DNA of 15,092 nt from Candidatus Nanohalarchaeota archaeon (GTDB lineage Archaea; EX4484-52; B79-G9), in contig QMVA01000015.1 in the NCBI GenBank assembly GCA_003660865.1, positions 1 through 15,092 on the forward strand. The letters are read 5' to 3'. The notes beneath the pieces were generated by a model, which worked only from the letters and a program-made list of their open reading frames with translations, was not told where the DNA came from and did no database searches. Of this stretch, positions 1 through 7,810 are shown one piece after another. The stretch's first letter is position 1. Each line of letters opens with the position of its first letter. The position numbers and the translations under genes are program-made.

Positions 1-30
1 ATTCTGATTCTGATTCTGATTCTGATTCTG
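1..30 (+). repeat. Hexanucleotide microsatellite (ATTCTG)n inside the radical SAM gene
   Basis: Five perfect tandem ATTCTG units run from the first base of the window. In the gene's frame they encode alternating Ser-Asp. A 6-bp unit keeps frame when copies are gained or lost, so it changes linker length rather than switching the gene off. The array may extend to the left of the window, and the window edge may be an assembly break at the repeat. Confidence 0.9.
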
Positions 31-1076
31 ATGAGATGTCTGATGATGTTGCCCGGGCAATAATTAATTTTATCTGCAATATGCCCCAGAAGCATATTGC
101 TATTGAATTCCAGGGTGGTGAAACACTTTTGCGCTTTGGTGCATTAAAGAGGTTTCTGAAATTATTTAATGAGAAAGTCAAACATGCCGGCAAGATTGTT
201 GAATCAAAAGTGATAGTTACTAATATGACGCTTATGACAGAAGAAATCGCAGAATTTATTTTTGATAATAATATTGGCCTTAGTACTTCTCTTGACGGTC
301 CAAAGGAACTTCATGACAGGCAAAGACCCTTTCCTGATGGGAGTGGGTCATATAATGCGCTTATGACATGGGCAGAGTATTTTTCTGCGCGCGGCAAAAA
401 ACTAAAATTTCTTCCGACAATCACATCTATTTCATTGGAATATGACCCTAAATCTATTGTTGATGCATACATAGATGCGGGTGCGAAGTGCATGATGTTT
501 CGCTCAGTGTATGGTGTTGGCAGGGGCGCTAAGGATACTAAGCTTTTGATGGATCCTGCCCGCTATTTTGAGTTCTGGAGGAAGGCTATTGATTACATGG
601 TTGAGCTTTCAATGGATGGTAATGTGTTCTATGATTCTACTCTACAGAGTATGCTTGTTAGTATTTTTACAGACAGGAGGAGCAATATGTGTATGAGGCG
701 ACCCTGCGGGGCAGGTATTACACAGTTTGCGTTTTACCTTGACGGGTCGATTTATGCATGTGATCTTGGAAAGAAAATTGATACATTTAAATTGGGAGAT
801 GTTATGTCCAGCAGCTATGAGGATGTCTTTTTGAATACAATTCAGCTTCGCACTAATACTTCTGAGTTCCAGCCGCTTTGCGATACATGTGTCTATGGTG
901 CTTTTTGCGGTGCATGCGTCTGTAAGTCATACGCGCAACATGGCAATATTGTTCCTATGACTCCTATTGATTTTGATTGCAAGGTCAATAAGATGATGTT
1001 TGACTATATTTTTGAGAAGATGAACGACCCTGTATACAGAAGTGTTTTTGAGATGTGGGTGCGGTTGAGAGTATGA
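1..1076 (+). CDS. Radical SAM/SPASM peptide-modifying enzyme, HxsB-like (5' truncated)
   Basis: The reading frame is open from base 3, so the gene starts outside the window; the ATG at 36 is internal and lacks a ribosome binding site. The 357 visible residues begin with a Ser-Asp repeat, then an MSDDVARAI segment, the EFQGGET motif (105-125; the GGE motif that contacts SAM in radical SAM enzymes) and STSLDGP (about 283-303). The C-terminal half is a SPASM domain: PCGAG and GSIYAC (about 700-765), then CDTCVYGAFCGACVC (about 877-925) and a final Cys (about 980), the layout that binds two auxiliary 4Fe-4S clusters. The order and spacing match HxsB, a maturase of the His-Xaa-Ser peptide system. 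The CxxxCxxC radical SAM cysteines must lie upstream. Known relatives modify ribosomal peptides; the substrate here is unknown. It overlaps the next gene by 4 bp, so the two are probably co-translated. Family assignment is firm, the HxsB subfamily less so. Confidence 0.85.
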   Translation, partial: SDSDSDSDSDEMSDDVARAIINFICNMPQKHIAIEFQGGETLLRFGALKRFLKLFNEKVKHAGKIVESKVIVTNMTLMTEEIAEFIFDNNIGLSTSLDGPKELHDRQRPFPDGSGSYNALMTWAEYFSARGKKLKFLPTITSISLEYDPKSIVDAYIDAGAKCMMFRSVYGVGRGAKDTKLLMDPARYFEFWRKAIDYMVELSMDGNVFYDSTLQSMLVSIFTDRRSNMCMRRPCGAGITQFAFYLDGSIYACDLGKKIDTFKLGDVMSSSYEDVFLNTIQLRTNTSEFQPLCDTCVYGAFCGACVCKSYAQHGNIVPMTPIDFDCKVNKMMFDYIFEKMNDPVYRSVFEMWVRLRV

Positions 1077-1972
1077 TCGCGGAATACTTTTTGAAGGTTC
1101 TTGTATTTGTTGTTGTTCTTCGTCTTCTTAGGGTGTTTGATGTGCAGTCTGCTTTGATTTATGTTCTTTTTTGCTCTGCGTCCTTTTTTGTGATGCCTAT
1201 GAGGATAATGCCTGAGTTTCTGGTATTTTGCGTGTTTGTTTTTCTTTTTCTGTACGTGATTCTAGTATCTTTAAGGAATGCGCTCAGGACGGGTTTTTTG
1301 CGCTTCGCGCATCATGTCGTGGGTCTTTTTTACAGGGAGAAACAGGTATTTTATTCTGTTTTGCTTATCTCTTTTTTAATGATGGTTTCAGGCGTGAGTA
1401 ATTGGTTTCTGCTTTTTTTCGGGAGTTTTTTCGGGTTTCTTTTTTTGTCATGGGCAGGTAAAAAACTGGGTATCGGTAAATTTGATACTTACAATATTTT
1501 TAAATCTCGAAACGCGGTGATTGTTACAGTGCTTGCAGCTTTTTATTATTCGTATCTTTCAGTTTTAGTCAGTTCTGTGTTTGTCGGAGTCGTGTATGTT
1601 GTACTTTTCGTTATTTTTTTGTTTGTGTCTGATACTTTTACTTTTGAATGTCCGGTTGATGGCTTAAAGGAGGGAATGATTAGTGCTGAGTATGTCCTGA
1701 AGAAGAAAGACAGATATTACAGGAGAGCTTTTCATTCTATCACACCACTATCTTTTTTGAGGAATAGGATTATGCTTAAGATAGATACGGAACATGTTGT
1801 TCTCAGTCCACTTAGGGCGCTTTCATCAGATGACATTGATTTTTTGAAAGATATGCGTAAGAATCTGGATTTTGATTGTCTGTCTGTACAGAACACCGTT
1901 GATATGAGGTTGTTTGTTGTATTGGGTGTCTCTTTTGTAGCTCTTTTTAGATTTTATTTTGTGATTGTCTAG
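1073..1972 (+). CDS. Polytopic membrane protein, degenerate archaeal prepilin peptidase-like (A24)
   Basis: A 299-residue protein. I chose the ATG at 1073 because it overlaps the upstream stop in an ATGA junction; the in-frame GTG at 1055 would only add six residues. There are several hydrophobic segments (about residues 2-60, 85-125, 140-185 and the last 20), interrupted by a soluble stretch at about residues 190-275. That stretch carries a DGLKEGMISAEYV segment and a later LSSDDIDFLKDM segment, which resemble the soluble region of archaeal type IV prepilin (A24) peptidases. An FDVQ near residue 22 and a GIGKFD at about residue 142 sit where the two catalytic Asp motifs (second one GxGD) are expected, but the second is altered by two extra residues. 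The usual PFxP near the C-terminus is not present. It is therefore either a diverged peptidase or a non-catalytic relative. The surrounding pilin-like genes fit this family. Homology is inferred by eye. Confidence 0.5.
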   Translation: MIAEYFLKVLVFVVVLRLLRVFDVQSALIYVLFCSASFFVMPMRIMPEFLVFCVFVFLFLYVILVSLRNALRTGFLRFAHHVVGLFYREKQVFYSVLLISFLMMVSGVSNWFLLFFGSFFGFLFLSWAGKKLGIGKFDTYNIFKSRNAVIVTVLAAFYYSYLSVLVSSVFVGVVYVVLFVIFLFVSDTFTFECPVDGLKEGMISAEYVLKKKDRYYRRAFHSITPLSFLRNRIMLKIDTEHVVLSPLRALSSDDIDFLKDMRKNLDFDCLSVQNTVDMRLFVVLGVSFVALFRFYFVIV

Positions 1973-2001
1973 CAGGTTATCATGAGATAGTCTCTACTAA
2001 A

Positions 2002-5000
2002 TCATGACGATGCTGTTGTGAAACCTCCTGTTACTGTGGCAGACTCCGAACCACCTACTTGAGTACATGTTATTCCATAGTTGTAGGTGACTCCGGGGGT
2101 AAGACTTGTGAGACCAATGTTATGCAATGTACCTGTACTGTCAAGGCCAGGGGGTGTTCCATAATCAAGATGACATGCAGAATCCGGGTTTGTGTTCCAT
2201 GTTATCGTGGCTGTTGTATCTGTTATGCCTGTTGCCTGAATGTTCGATATAGTTGGCGGCGGTATCAGTGTAGTGAATACTCCTGTCTCAGTAGTCAAAT
2301 CTGAGCCGCTCACGTGGACACAGGTTATTTCATAGTTGTAGGTGACTCCGGGGGTAAGACTTGTGAGACCAATGTTATGTATTATCCCGGAGCTATCAGC
2401 ACTCCCCACATCCACATGGCTTGGCGCTATTCCATAGTCAAGATGGCAATCTGCATCTACATCTGTATTCCAGCTTATTGTCGCTGCTGTGTATGTTATG
2501 TATTCCACAATACCAGAAATTACAGGTGGTGGCATCAATGTAGTGAATGTTCCTGGGCTGATGGTTGATGTTTCCGCTCCGGCAACATTGACTGCTATAG
2601 TGTATGCGTATGTCGTCCCAGGCTCGAGAATAGGAATGTGTATCCTATAGTTCGCAAGGCCTGCTTCTGCACCATCGTATGCGCCTGGTTCATCTGGCGC
2701 TATTCTTAAATCCTCGAAATCTGCGCTGGAGCAAACTTCGTCAAGGCAGTATTCAAATGTACCCGCAGTAATCTGCAGAGTTGTCCAGTTGGCAGTCGCA
2801 GTATAGGATGTTGTGCTTATATCAACGTTCGTTATCTCTATATTATCCGGGATCTCTGCTACATGCACAAGTATGTTATCGAACCCTGTGCGTCCTGATT
2901 TGTCGGTTGCTTTTGCCTCTATAAGGTACCCTCCTGCGAAATTGGAAGGGTTTGCAACAAGGTCCCTTATATCAACAGTATGTGAGTATGGGGGGACAGT
3001 AAGTGAAGTTATTTCCTTTCTGCCGGTGTCATCGTAAAAGTAAAATTTGACTTCGTCTATTGCATCATTGTCGCTGGCATCTGCTTCTAGGTATATGACC
3101 GGGCCCATCGTGCTCTCCAGAGCTGTTGATGTTGGACTTGTGAATCTTATTTCCGGGTCTGTTTCATCAGCATTTGTTGTGAATTCGTGATCAGGCGGGG
3201 AATCGGGAGATATTGCTGTTTCACTGCCGCTTGTTGATTCTATTATATAATAATAAGTTGTTTCCGGGTTTATGTTTTCTATTGTGATTATGTGACCTGA
3301 TACTTTTGTGGAGTCTGAGATTTCTATGTAAGGTCCTCCTAGCGTTGTGCTGTATTTTACTTTGGATGTAGCAGGCTTGTTTGTAGTCCATGTGATAGCT
3401 GCTGAACTGTCTGCAATTATTTTATCATCTGATATTATCTTAAGTGGGCCAACAGGTGCGAAGATGTCAGCTGCATGGATTATACCGTACGGGTTAGTGC
3501 AGTGCGTCGTGTGATCCTTGCAGTCGTGCCCGCTTGTGGCATCGCCACCGCCGCAGTTCATATCAACTATAGGTATTGCAATATAGTATTTAAATACGAG
3601 CTTTTCCCATGTATTTGAGTTTGCATCGTAGATTTTATAATTGTTGTCAGTGATTGTCACATATATTTTCAGGTTTTTCAGGATGTATCTCCTGTCGTAA
3701 ATCATCTCGCATTTGTTTCGGTAACAATAGCGGGTGCATCCATGACAGCAGTTTCCGTGGCGCCTGCAGATCTGATGGCAGTCGCACCATGTCGATACTC
3801 CAACGAATTTGAAAGTTTTTTTGATATACTCTACATATTCAATGTTATCTGTTTTAAAATGTTCCGGGGCGTCGCATGCGTCTTTGTCCCTGTTTGTTAC
3901 CCGCGGGAAATCTGCAAAGAACTCTATAGGGTATTCTATGTGCCATGTTATGCCATCAACTGATGTTTCTGTATTGCATTCGCTTTCAATCTGGGCTAAG
4001 GTCCCTGCGATTGCTGCGTGAATGTTATCTTTTGTGTATGAAGCTACCTGATCCTCTTTGCAATACCTGTCCCCACTACAGGGAAGCACTATACCGCAAC
4101 TCGTGAGGGGTACTCCGCATGCAGTTCTTGATCTTATGGAATAGCCGTGCAGGTCAAGGTTGTGGAGCATGTCCCACAGGCGGCTCTGGAATAGTTGCTG
4201 GGCATTGTTTGTGAATTTTTCCGCTTGGGTGTAGAGCTTGTAGTAGCGGATTTTGGTCTCTTCTGTTACAAGGCCGCTGTCGCGGAGCTCTGCGAGTTTC
4301 CTGTCCTCGAAGAAAAGATCGTCCATGTATGCTGTAATTCCGTCCTGATTTTCATCCGGCCATACCGTTCCTTCAACATAACTTTCGTATCCTCTAGTTA
4401 TTGTTCCTTTCAGGGGTGCTATGCTCATCTGGATGTCTCCTTTTTCATTTCTTTTGTCTAATATAGTATTCATACTGTTATAGTAATTTTCTAATTTTTC
4501 TGTATAAAGCTCGTTTGGTGTTGTCGAACCTAGTATTCCCGGATTGTATATGGAGACAATCACCTGCTTTACTCTTGCGACTTTATCTATTTCTCCTGTT
4601 TCGTTTTTTGCTGTAATGTGAAGAGATGTTGTGGTCTTAGTCGCGTCAATTCCTGTGATTTTGTAGGTATATATGCCATCTTTTTCGATAATATCAGGTG
4701 TACTGCCAACAGTATTCATTGAGAGGCACCCCCGCACAGGTTCGCATGTTATCTCAACAGTGCCTGGTTTTAGCATGAACAACTGGATTGAAACGTATAA
4801 CGGGTATTTGCCTGCATTTACTTCATTAATGTATTGCATATGGTCTGCATCATTGTGCATTAGTACAATGTGCTTGTTCCCTGCTGGAAGATAAATATCT
4901 ATATCTTTCAGGTATGGCACTCTTTTGAGTGTGGTTCCGCAATTAGGAGCTACGTCTGGTATTGTCCAGAAGGGTATGTTTTCAGTTGAGTATAGGTCCT

Positions 5001-5361
5001 GCTTTATACGTATTTCCGGATCTGTTGATTCTGTCAGGTCTGCGACTTTGTTATCGTCGCTGTCCACAAGCATGGCTTCTGTATGTCCCCCATGTTCCGT
5101 AAGTTCTTTTGATACTGTGTTCAGTGAGAAGAACGCCGCTGTTTTCATAAATCCCTGCTTTATGCTCTGTATGTTTTTGTCCATTGCGAGTGTAAAGTAT
5201 TTGTCATATAAGTTAAATGATTCCTGGGCAGACCATATAAATTCGCCGCCGAATCTTTCAAATGCAATGCTCAGGGATGCTATTACCAGTATTATGCTTA
5301 CTACTGCTGTTATGGTGCTGCCTTTTCTGATTTTTGAATACATTGATTTTTTAGCTTTCAT
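2002..5361 (-). CDS. Large pilin-like surface protein with Cys-rich region, FN3 and Ig-like domains
   Basis: An 1119-residue predicted surface protein, not recognised as a named family. The N-terminus has a basic stretch ending in RKG, followed by a hydrophobic helix (about residues 15-35), as in class III prepilins. Residues ~40-630 are a soluble ectodomain of unknown fold, including a dense cluster of eight Cys at about residues 523-551. The C-terminal half is modular: FN3-like at ~636-730 (ends HEFTTN), an Ig-like module at ~733-835 (starts TDPEIRFTSP), then three FN3-like domains at ~840-942, ~944-1028 and ~1030-1119, each ending in a GxFTT motif. The last two are recent duplicates. Such arrays usually act as stalks or adhesive arms; this is inference. 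It is the last gene of the leftward cluster, 21 bp after its neighbour, with a weak GTGA ribosome site. Its stop is 29 bp from the convergent stop at 1972. Confidence 0.85.
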   Translation of the reverse strand: MKAKKSMYSKIRKGSTITAVVSIILVIASLSIAFERFGGEFIWSAQESFNLYDKYFTLAMDKNIQSIKQGFMKTAAFFSLNTVSKELTEHGGHTEAMLVDSDDNKVADLTESTDPEIRIKQDLYSTENIPFWTIPDVAPNCGTTLKRVPYLKDIDIYLPAGNKHIVLMHNDADHMQYINEVNAGKYPLYVSIQLFMLKPGTVEITCEPVRGCLSMNTVGSTPDIIEKDGIYTYKITGIDATKTTTSLHITAKNETGEIDKVARVKQVIVSIYNPGILGSTTPNELYTEKLENYYNSMNTILDKRNEKGDIQMSIAPLKGTITRGYESYVEGTVWPDENQDGITAYMDDLFFEDRKLAELRDSGLVTEETKIRYYKLYTQAEKFTNNAQQLFQSRLWDMLHNLDLHGYSIRSRTACGVPLTSCGIVLPCSGDRYCKEDQVASYTKDNIHAAIAGTLAQIESECNTETSVDGITWHIEYPIEFFADFPRVTNRDKDACDAPEHFKTDNIEYVEYIKKTFKFVGVSTWCDCHQICRRHGNCCHGCTRYCYRNKCEMIYDRRYILKNLKIYVTITDNNYKIYDANSNTWEKLVFKYYIAIPIVDMNCGGGDATSGHDCKDHTTHCTNPYGIIHAADIFAPVGPLKIISDDKIIADSSAAITWTTNKPATSKVKYSTTLGGPYIEISDSTKVSGHIITIENINPETTYYYIIESTSGSETAISPDSPPDHEFTTNADETDPEIRFTSPTSTALESTMGPVIYLEADASDNDAIDEVKFYFYDDTGRKEITSLTVPPYSHTVDIRDLVANPSNFAGGYLIEAKATDKSGRTGFDNILVHVAEIPDNIEITNVDISTTSYTATANWTTLQITAGTFEYCLDEVCSSADFEDLRIAPDEPGAYDGAEAGLANYRIHIPILEPGTTYAYTIAVNVAGAETSTISPGTFTTLMPPPVISGIVEYITYTAATISWNTDVDADCHLDYGIAPSHVDVGSADSSGIIHNIGLTSLTPGVTYNYEITCVHVSGSDLTTETGVFTTLIPPPTISNIQATGITDTTATITWNTNPDSACHLDYGTPPGLDSTGTLHNIGLTSLTPGVTYNYGITCTQVGGSESATVTGGFTTASS
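2076..2124 (-). repeat. 49-bp exact direct repeat, copy 1 (last FN3 domain)
   Basis: These 49 bases are identical to 2331-2379. They encode the HNIGLTSLTPGVTYNY strand-loop region of the final FN3 domain. The 255-bp offset is 85 codons, one FN3 unit. Confidence 0.95.
2331..2379 (-). repeat. 49-bp exact direct repeat, copy 2 (penultimate FN3 domain)
   Basis: This is the partner of 2076-2124, in the preceding FN3 domain. Flanking codons diverge while this core is exact at the base level, which points to recent duplication or gene conversion. Confidence 0.95.
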
Positions 5362-5382
5362 TGTTTCACTTTCGATAGTTTA

Positions 5383-6177
5383 TCATACTGGCAGGTTCTT
5401 GCAGCAGCAGTGTGCCGGGCTACAAATATATTGATTTTTGCATATCCCACCGAATAGTGCGCAACTCTTCTGGGGCACGCATTGCAGTTCATCGTCTTGA
5501 GGGCATGGTACTTTGCCAGGTTTGATTTCCGGCTCTTTTTTTATCATGAGGGTCACTGTGGCCATACCTGCAGGCGGTACTGCAATGTCTTCTCTCTCAA
5601 TTGTCATGTCTTCTGTTTCTATTCCTGTTGTTAAGTATTCAACATCATTATATGACACACTAAATAAAAACTCGTCAATCTGTAGTTTTTTCGCAAAGTC
5701 AGAGATACATTCCCCTATTTGGAATGTATCTACCTGATTATTGTATTCAACTACAGTGTTACTAAAAGGGTCTTGCAAGGGATTATCTGCTAATATTGTT
5801 CCAAGCACTACCTTTAAGGGCACGTTAGTAAGGGGTGTGCAATAGTTATTGTTTAGCAGGACATAAAGATGTGTGTCTACAGCAGAGTGCTCATCTGAAA
5901 ATTTAAGTGCTTCAATAGACTGTTTTGTGAATAGTAACTGTGATACAGCAACAATTAATACACATATCATAATAATAGCTATTGCTAAATATATATCAAA
6001 CATCAATAGTGATTTCCTGTGTTTTTTACTGCAATGTAAAGCAGCTAAAGCGTCTTGAAATTTGAGGATTCTAACAGGAAATTTCCACGATTTTTTGTTG
6101 TCTGTAAAGCATGACCTGACAATAAAAAAGCTTATGATTCTCCAAATTGCACCACAATCATATGACTTTTTGCTCAT
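5383..6177 (-). CDS. Membrane-anchored pilin-like protein with Cys-rich C-terminus
   Basis: A 264-residue protein of unknown family. The only hydrophobic helix is at about residues 60-82 (MFDIYLAIAIIMICV), preceded by basic residues KKHRK. The roughly 55 residues before that are unusual for a pilin, so the true start may be further in, for example at the ATG at 6003 or a non-ATG codon just upstream. I chose the ATG at 6177 because it lies 20 bp after the upstream stop, as at neighbouring junctions; an in-frame TTG at 6186 is also possible. The last 40 residues hold eight Cys, including a CCC run, and suggest a small disulfide knot outside the cell. A TATAAAA sequence overlaps the end of the upstream gene (about 6194-6201) and could be an internal promoter. 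The start is uncertain; that the frame is coding is well supported. Confidence 0.75.
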   Translation of the reverse strand: MSKKSYDCGAIWRIISFFIVRSCFTDNKKSWKFPVRILKFQDALAALHCSKKHRKSLLMFDIYLAIAIIMICVLIVAVSQLLFTKQSIEALKFSDEHSAVDTHLYVLLNNNYCTPLTNVPLKVVLGTILADNPLQDPFSNTVVEYNNQVDTFQIGECISDFAKKLQIDEFLFSVSYNDVEYLTTGIETEDMTIEREDIAVPPAGMATVTLMIKKEPEIKPGKVPCPQDDELQCVPQKSCALFGGICKNQYICSPAHCCCKNLPV

Positions 6178-6197
6178 AGTTTTCAACCATTTATGTT

Positions 6198-7250
6198 TTA
6201 TACTGGTGTCATTTCTATATTTTTTTGTGTAGTATCTCCCCTGCGCAGTGAAGTTAATTTCGAGATGTCGTCGTAACTGGATTTTGTTACTTCTACAAAC
6301 ACGCTTCGTGCAGACATACCCAAATCTATGTTCGGAATAGCATAGTGTCCATTGGAATCTGTGGTTGTTGACCGCGCCAGCACAGGTATCTCCACAATCG
6401 CATCTGCAATGACATATCCTGTATTTATCTCTGTTACCTTGCCGGTAAGATGCGCATATTCATGATGGTCTGTACAGCGCTTGTTTACTGCGCATATTCC
6501 TGATTCGCAGGCGCTGTTTTTCAGGCATAGCTGACCCAATAGCAATCCTGTCGGTGGTGCGCCAGCGCATGTCCCGGAAACGCAGTTGAAACTGTCGCAT
6601 TCACAGTCTTTTGTGCAGCTTTGCCCATTTGGTAATGTATATGTGCATTCTGCATCCTGACATGTCAGATTTGACTGCCCGGGTCCTTCTATGCAGTTTT
6701 CTGATATGCATTCTGCATCTTCATCGCAGAACATCTCGTTTTGCAGTTTCTCTGTTGATGTGTCAAGTTCAATATTGGCAGTTAGTATCGCCTTATGATA
6801 TCTGTCGAGCACCATATAGCTACTACTGTGTTCAGCAGGCGTGCCGTTCGTGTTTATCTGCGTTATCATTTCAAAGTCTGCTGACATTGGCCTTGGAGTG
6901 ACAGGCTGGTAATTACTGAATGTCCAGTGCATATTTGTTTCAAGGTCTTTTATATCTATCCGGTATTTTGCGTTGCCGATGTCAATGCATGATAATGGTG
7001 GTGTATGTGATTCTTTTTCTGTTGCTATACTGTCCGCAATGAGTTTCCTGAGCTCTGTATGGTCTCCATAGTTGTTGTTTGTACACGGGGCAGCAATGAG
7101 GTTGTTGAAGAGCGCGAATTTAATGCCCTGCTCGGATAGACGCTCCTGAATGTCCTTTTCAGCAGCACTGTCACCGATTGAGAATACAAACAAACCCATT
7201 AGAAATAACAGCCCAATAAACACGAATACTGTCTCAATAATTTCGTTCAT
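6198..7250 (-). CDS. Pilin-like protein with Cys-rich repeats and carboxypeptidase-regulatory-like domain
   Basis: A 350-residue predicted surface protein. It begins directly with a hydrophobic helix (MNEIIETVFVFIG, residues 1-25) without a long basic leader, very like the start of its upstream neighbour (MGIEIIKQIMFIG). Residues ~30-170 are a soluble domain I do not recognise. Residues ~175-260 contain 14 Cys in CxxxxxC and CxSGxC spacing, resembling short EGF/dickkopf-like disulfide modules. Residues ~265-350 (LTGKVTE through DSNGHYAI) match the pattern of a carboxypeptidase regulatory-like beta-sandwich, common as a stalk or carbohydrate-binding module in archaeal surface proteins. It starts 19 bp after the upstream gene and has a weak GTGA ribosome site. 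No catalytic motif is seen, so a structural or adhesive role is inferred. Confidence 0.85.
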   Translation of the reverse strand: MNEIIETVFVFIGLLFLMGLFVFSIGDSAAEKDIQERLSEQGIKFALFNNLIAAPCTNNNYGDHTELRKLIADSIATEKESHTPPLSCIDIGNAKYRIDIKDLETNMHWTFSNYQPVTPRPMSADFEMITQINTNGTPAEHSSSYMVLDRYHKAILTANIELDTSTEKLQNEMFCDEDAECISENCIEGPGQSNLTCQDAECTYTLPNGQSCTKDCECDSFNCVSGTCAGAPPTGLLLGQLCLKNSACESGICAVNKRCTDHHEYAHLTGKVTEINTGYVIADAIVEIPVLARSTTTDSNGHYAIPNIDLGMSARSVFVEVTKSSYDDISKLTSLRRGDTTQKNIEMTPV

Positions 7251-7269
7251 AATTTTTCACATAGTGCAT

Positions 7270-7743
7270 TTAATAAGCAATGTATTTGCAGTCATTTGTA
7301 TGGATTGTGCAGCATTCTTCTCCTTCATTGCATATTGTGATCTCTGGCCTGCAGTTGATAATTCTTTTCGAGACGCATATTCTCTCGGTTCCCTCTGTGA
7401 TACTGTTTGGCATTATGTTTTCCCGGTAGTGCGGAACAGCAAATGTATGCACTGTTCCAAGATTGTCTGTCAATGTGCCTGTTTTGCCAATATATGTCAG
7501 GCGTAAATGTGTCTCATTCAGTTCATATACGAAGTTCTCTTTGAGATCAAAGTGCCTTACTCCCTGTTCCACACTTGCGATGTTTATGAGTATACTCACA
7601 ACTGCGTATGTGGTCTGCTCTGTAATGACCTGAAGATCTGCATCTGTAAGGCCTATTGCTGTTCTTGTGCTTGCAGTGAGTATAAGTGCAGCTACAATCA
7701 ATGTCCCTATAAACATTATCTGTTTTATTATTTCAATACCCAT
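7270..7743 (-). CDS. Small pilin-like protein with Cys-rich tail
   Basis: A 157-residue protein with a single N-terminal hydrophobic helix (residues ~7-28), a soluble domain and six Cys in the last ~38 residues. The ATG at 7743 is preceded, 5 bases away, by a strong GAGAGGAG ribosome site. An in-frame ATG at 7782 would add 13 residues, including KPGKPGRG just before AF, which looks like a class III prepilin leader, and it lies about 25 bases from the TATA box at 7803-7810, as in a leaderless mRNA. Both forms may be made. The short form resembles the start of the downstream gene (MNEIIETVFVFIG). It is the first gene after repeat copy C, so it may head its own transcript within the leftward cluster. 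Family unknown. Confidence 0.8.
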   Translation of the reverse strand: MGIEIIKQIMFIGTLIVAALILTASTRTAIGLTDADLQVITEQTTYAVVSILINIASVEQGVRHFDLKENFVYELNETHLRLTYIGKTGTLTDNLGTVHTFAVPHYRENIMPNSITEGTERICVSKRIINCRPEITICNEGEECCTIHTNDCKYIAY

Positions 7744-7748
7744 GAACG

Positions 7749-7770
7749 CTCCTCTCCCGGGTTTCCCCGG
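7749..7770 (-). promoter_or_regulatory. GAAA-tetraloop hairpin abutting the ribosome binding site
   Basis: On the minus strand, five-base arms CCGGG (7770-7766) and CCCGG (7761-7757) enclose a GAAA loop. The ribosome site GAGAGGAG (7756-7749) follows immediately, then the ATG at 7743. The hairpin is GC-rich in an otherwise AT-rich leader. It could set access to the internal start, or simply be coding sequence of the longer form. Confidence 0.55.
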
Positions 7771-7802
7771 CTTCGCCCACATATGCAATTGCCATCAGGA
7801 TG

Positions 7803-7810
7803 TTTTTATA
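7803..7810 (-). promoter_or_regulatory. TATA box for the 7270-7743 gene
   Basis: The minus strand reads CTATAAAAAC. Its centre is about 25 bases from the ATG at 7782 and about 63 from the ATG at 7743. It lies at the downstream end of repeat copy C, so the repeat appears to carry or abut the promoter. Confidence 0.5.

Noticed and set aside
36..1076. Complete radical SAM gene starting at ATG 36
   Set aside because: The frame is open upstream through the repeat to the window edge, and a start here would remove the CxxxCxxC motif that the enzyme needs.
1055..1972. GTG start at 1055 for the peptidase-like gene
   Set aside because: It adds six non-hydrophobic residues, and the ATG at 1073 forms a standard ATGA overlap with the upstream stop.
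1973..2001. Bidirectional terminator hairpin GAGA-TAG-TCTC between the convergent genes
   Set aside because: The stem is only four base pairs and there is no T-run on either side; too weak to annotate.
4925..5434. 169-residue plus-strand open frame
   Set aside because: It is antisense to the N-terminal part of the 1119-residue protein and spans an intergenic junction, with no domain or ribosome site.
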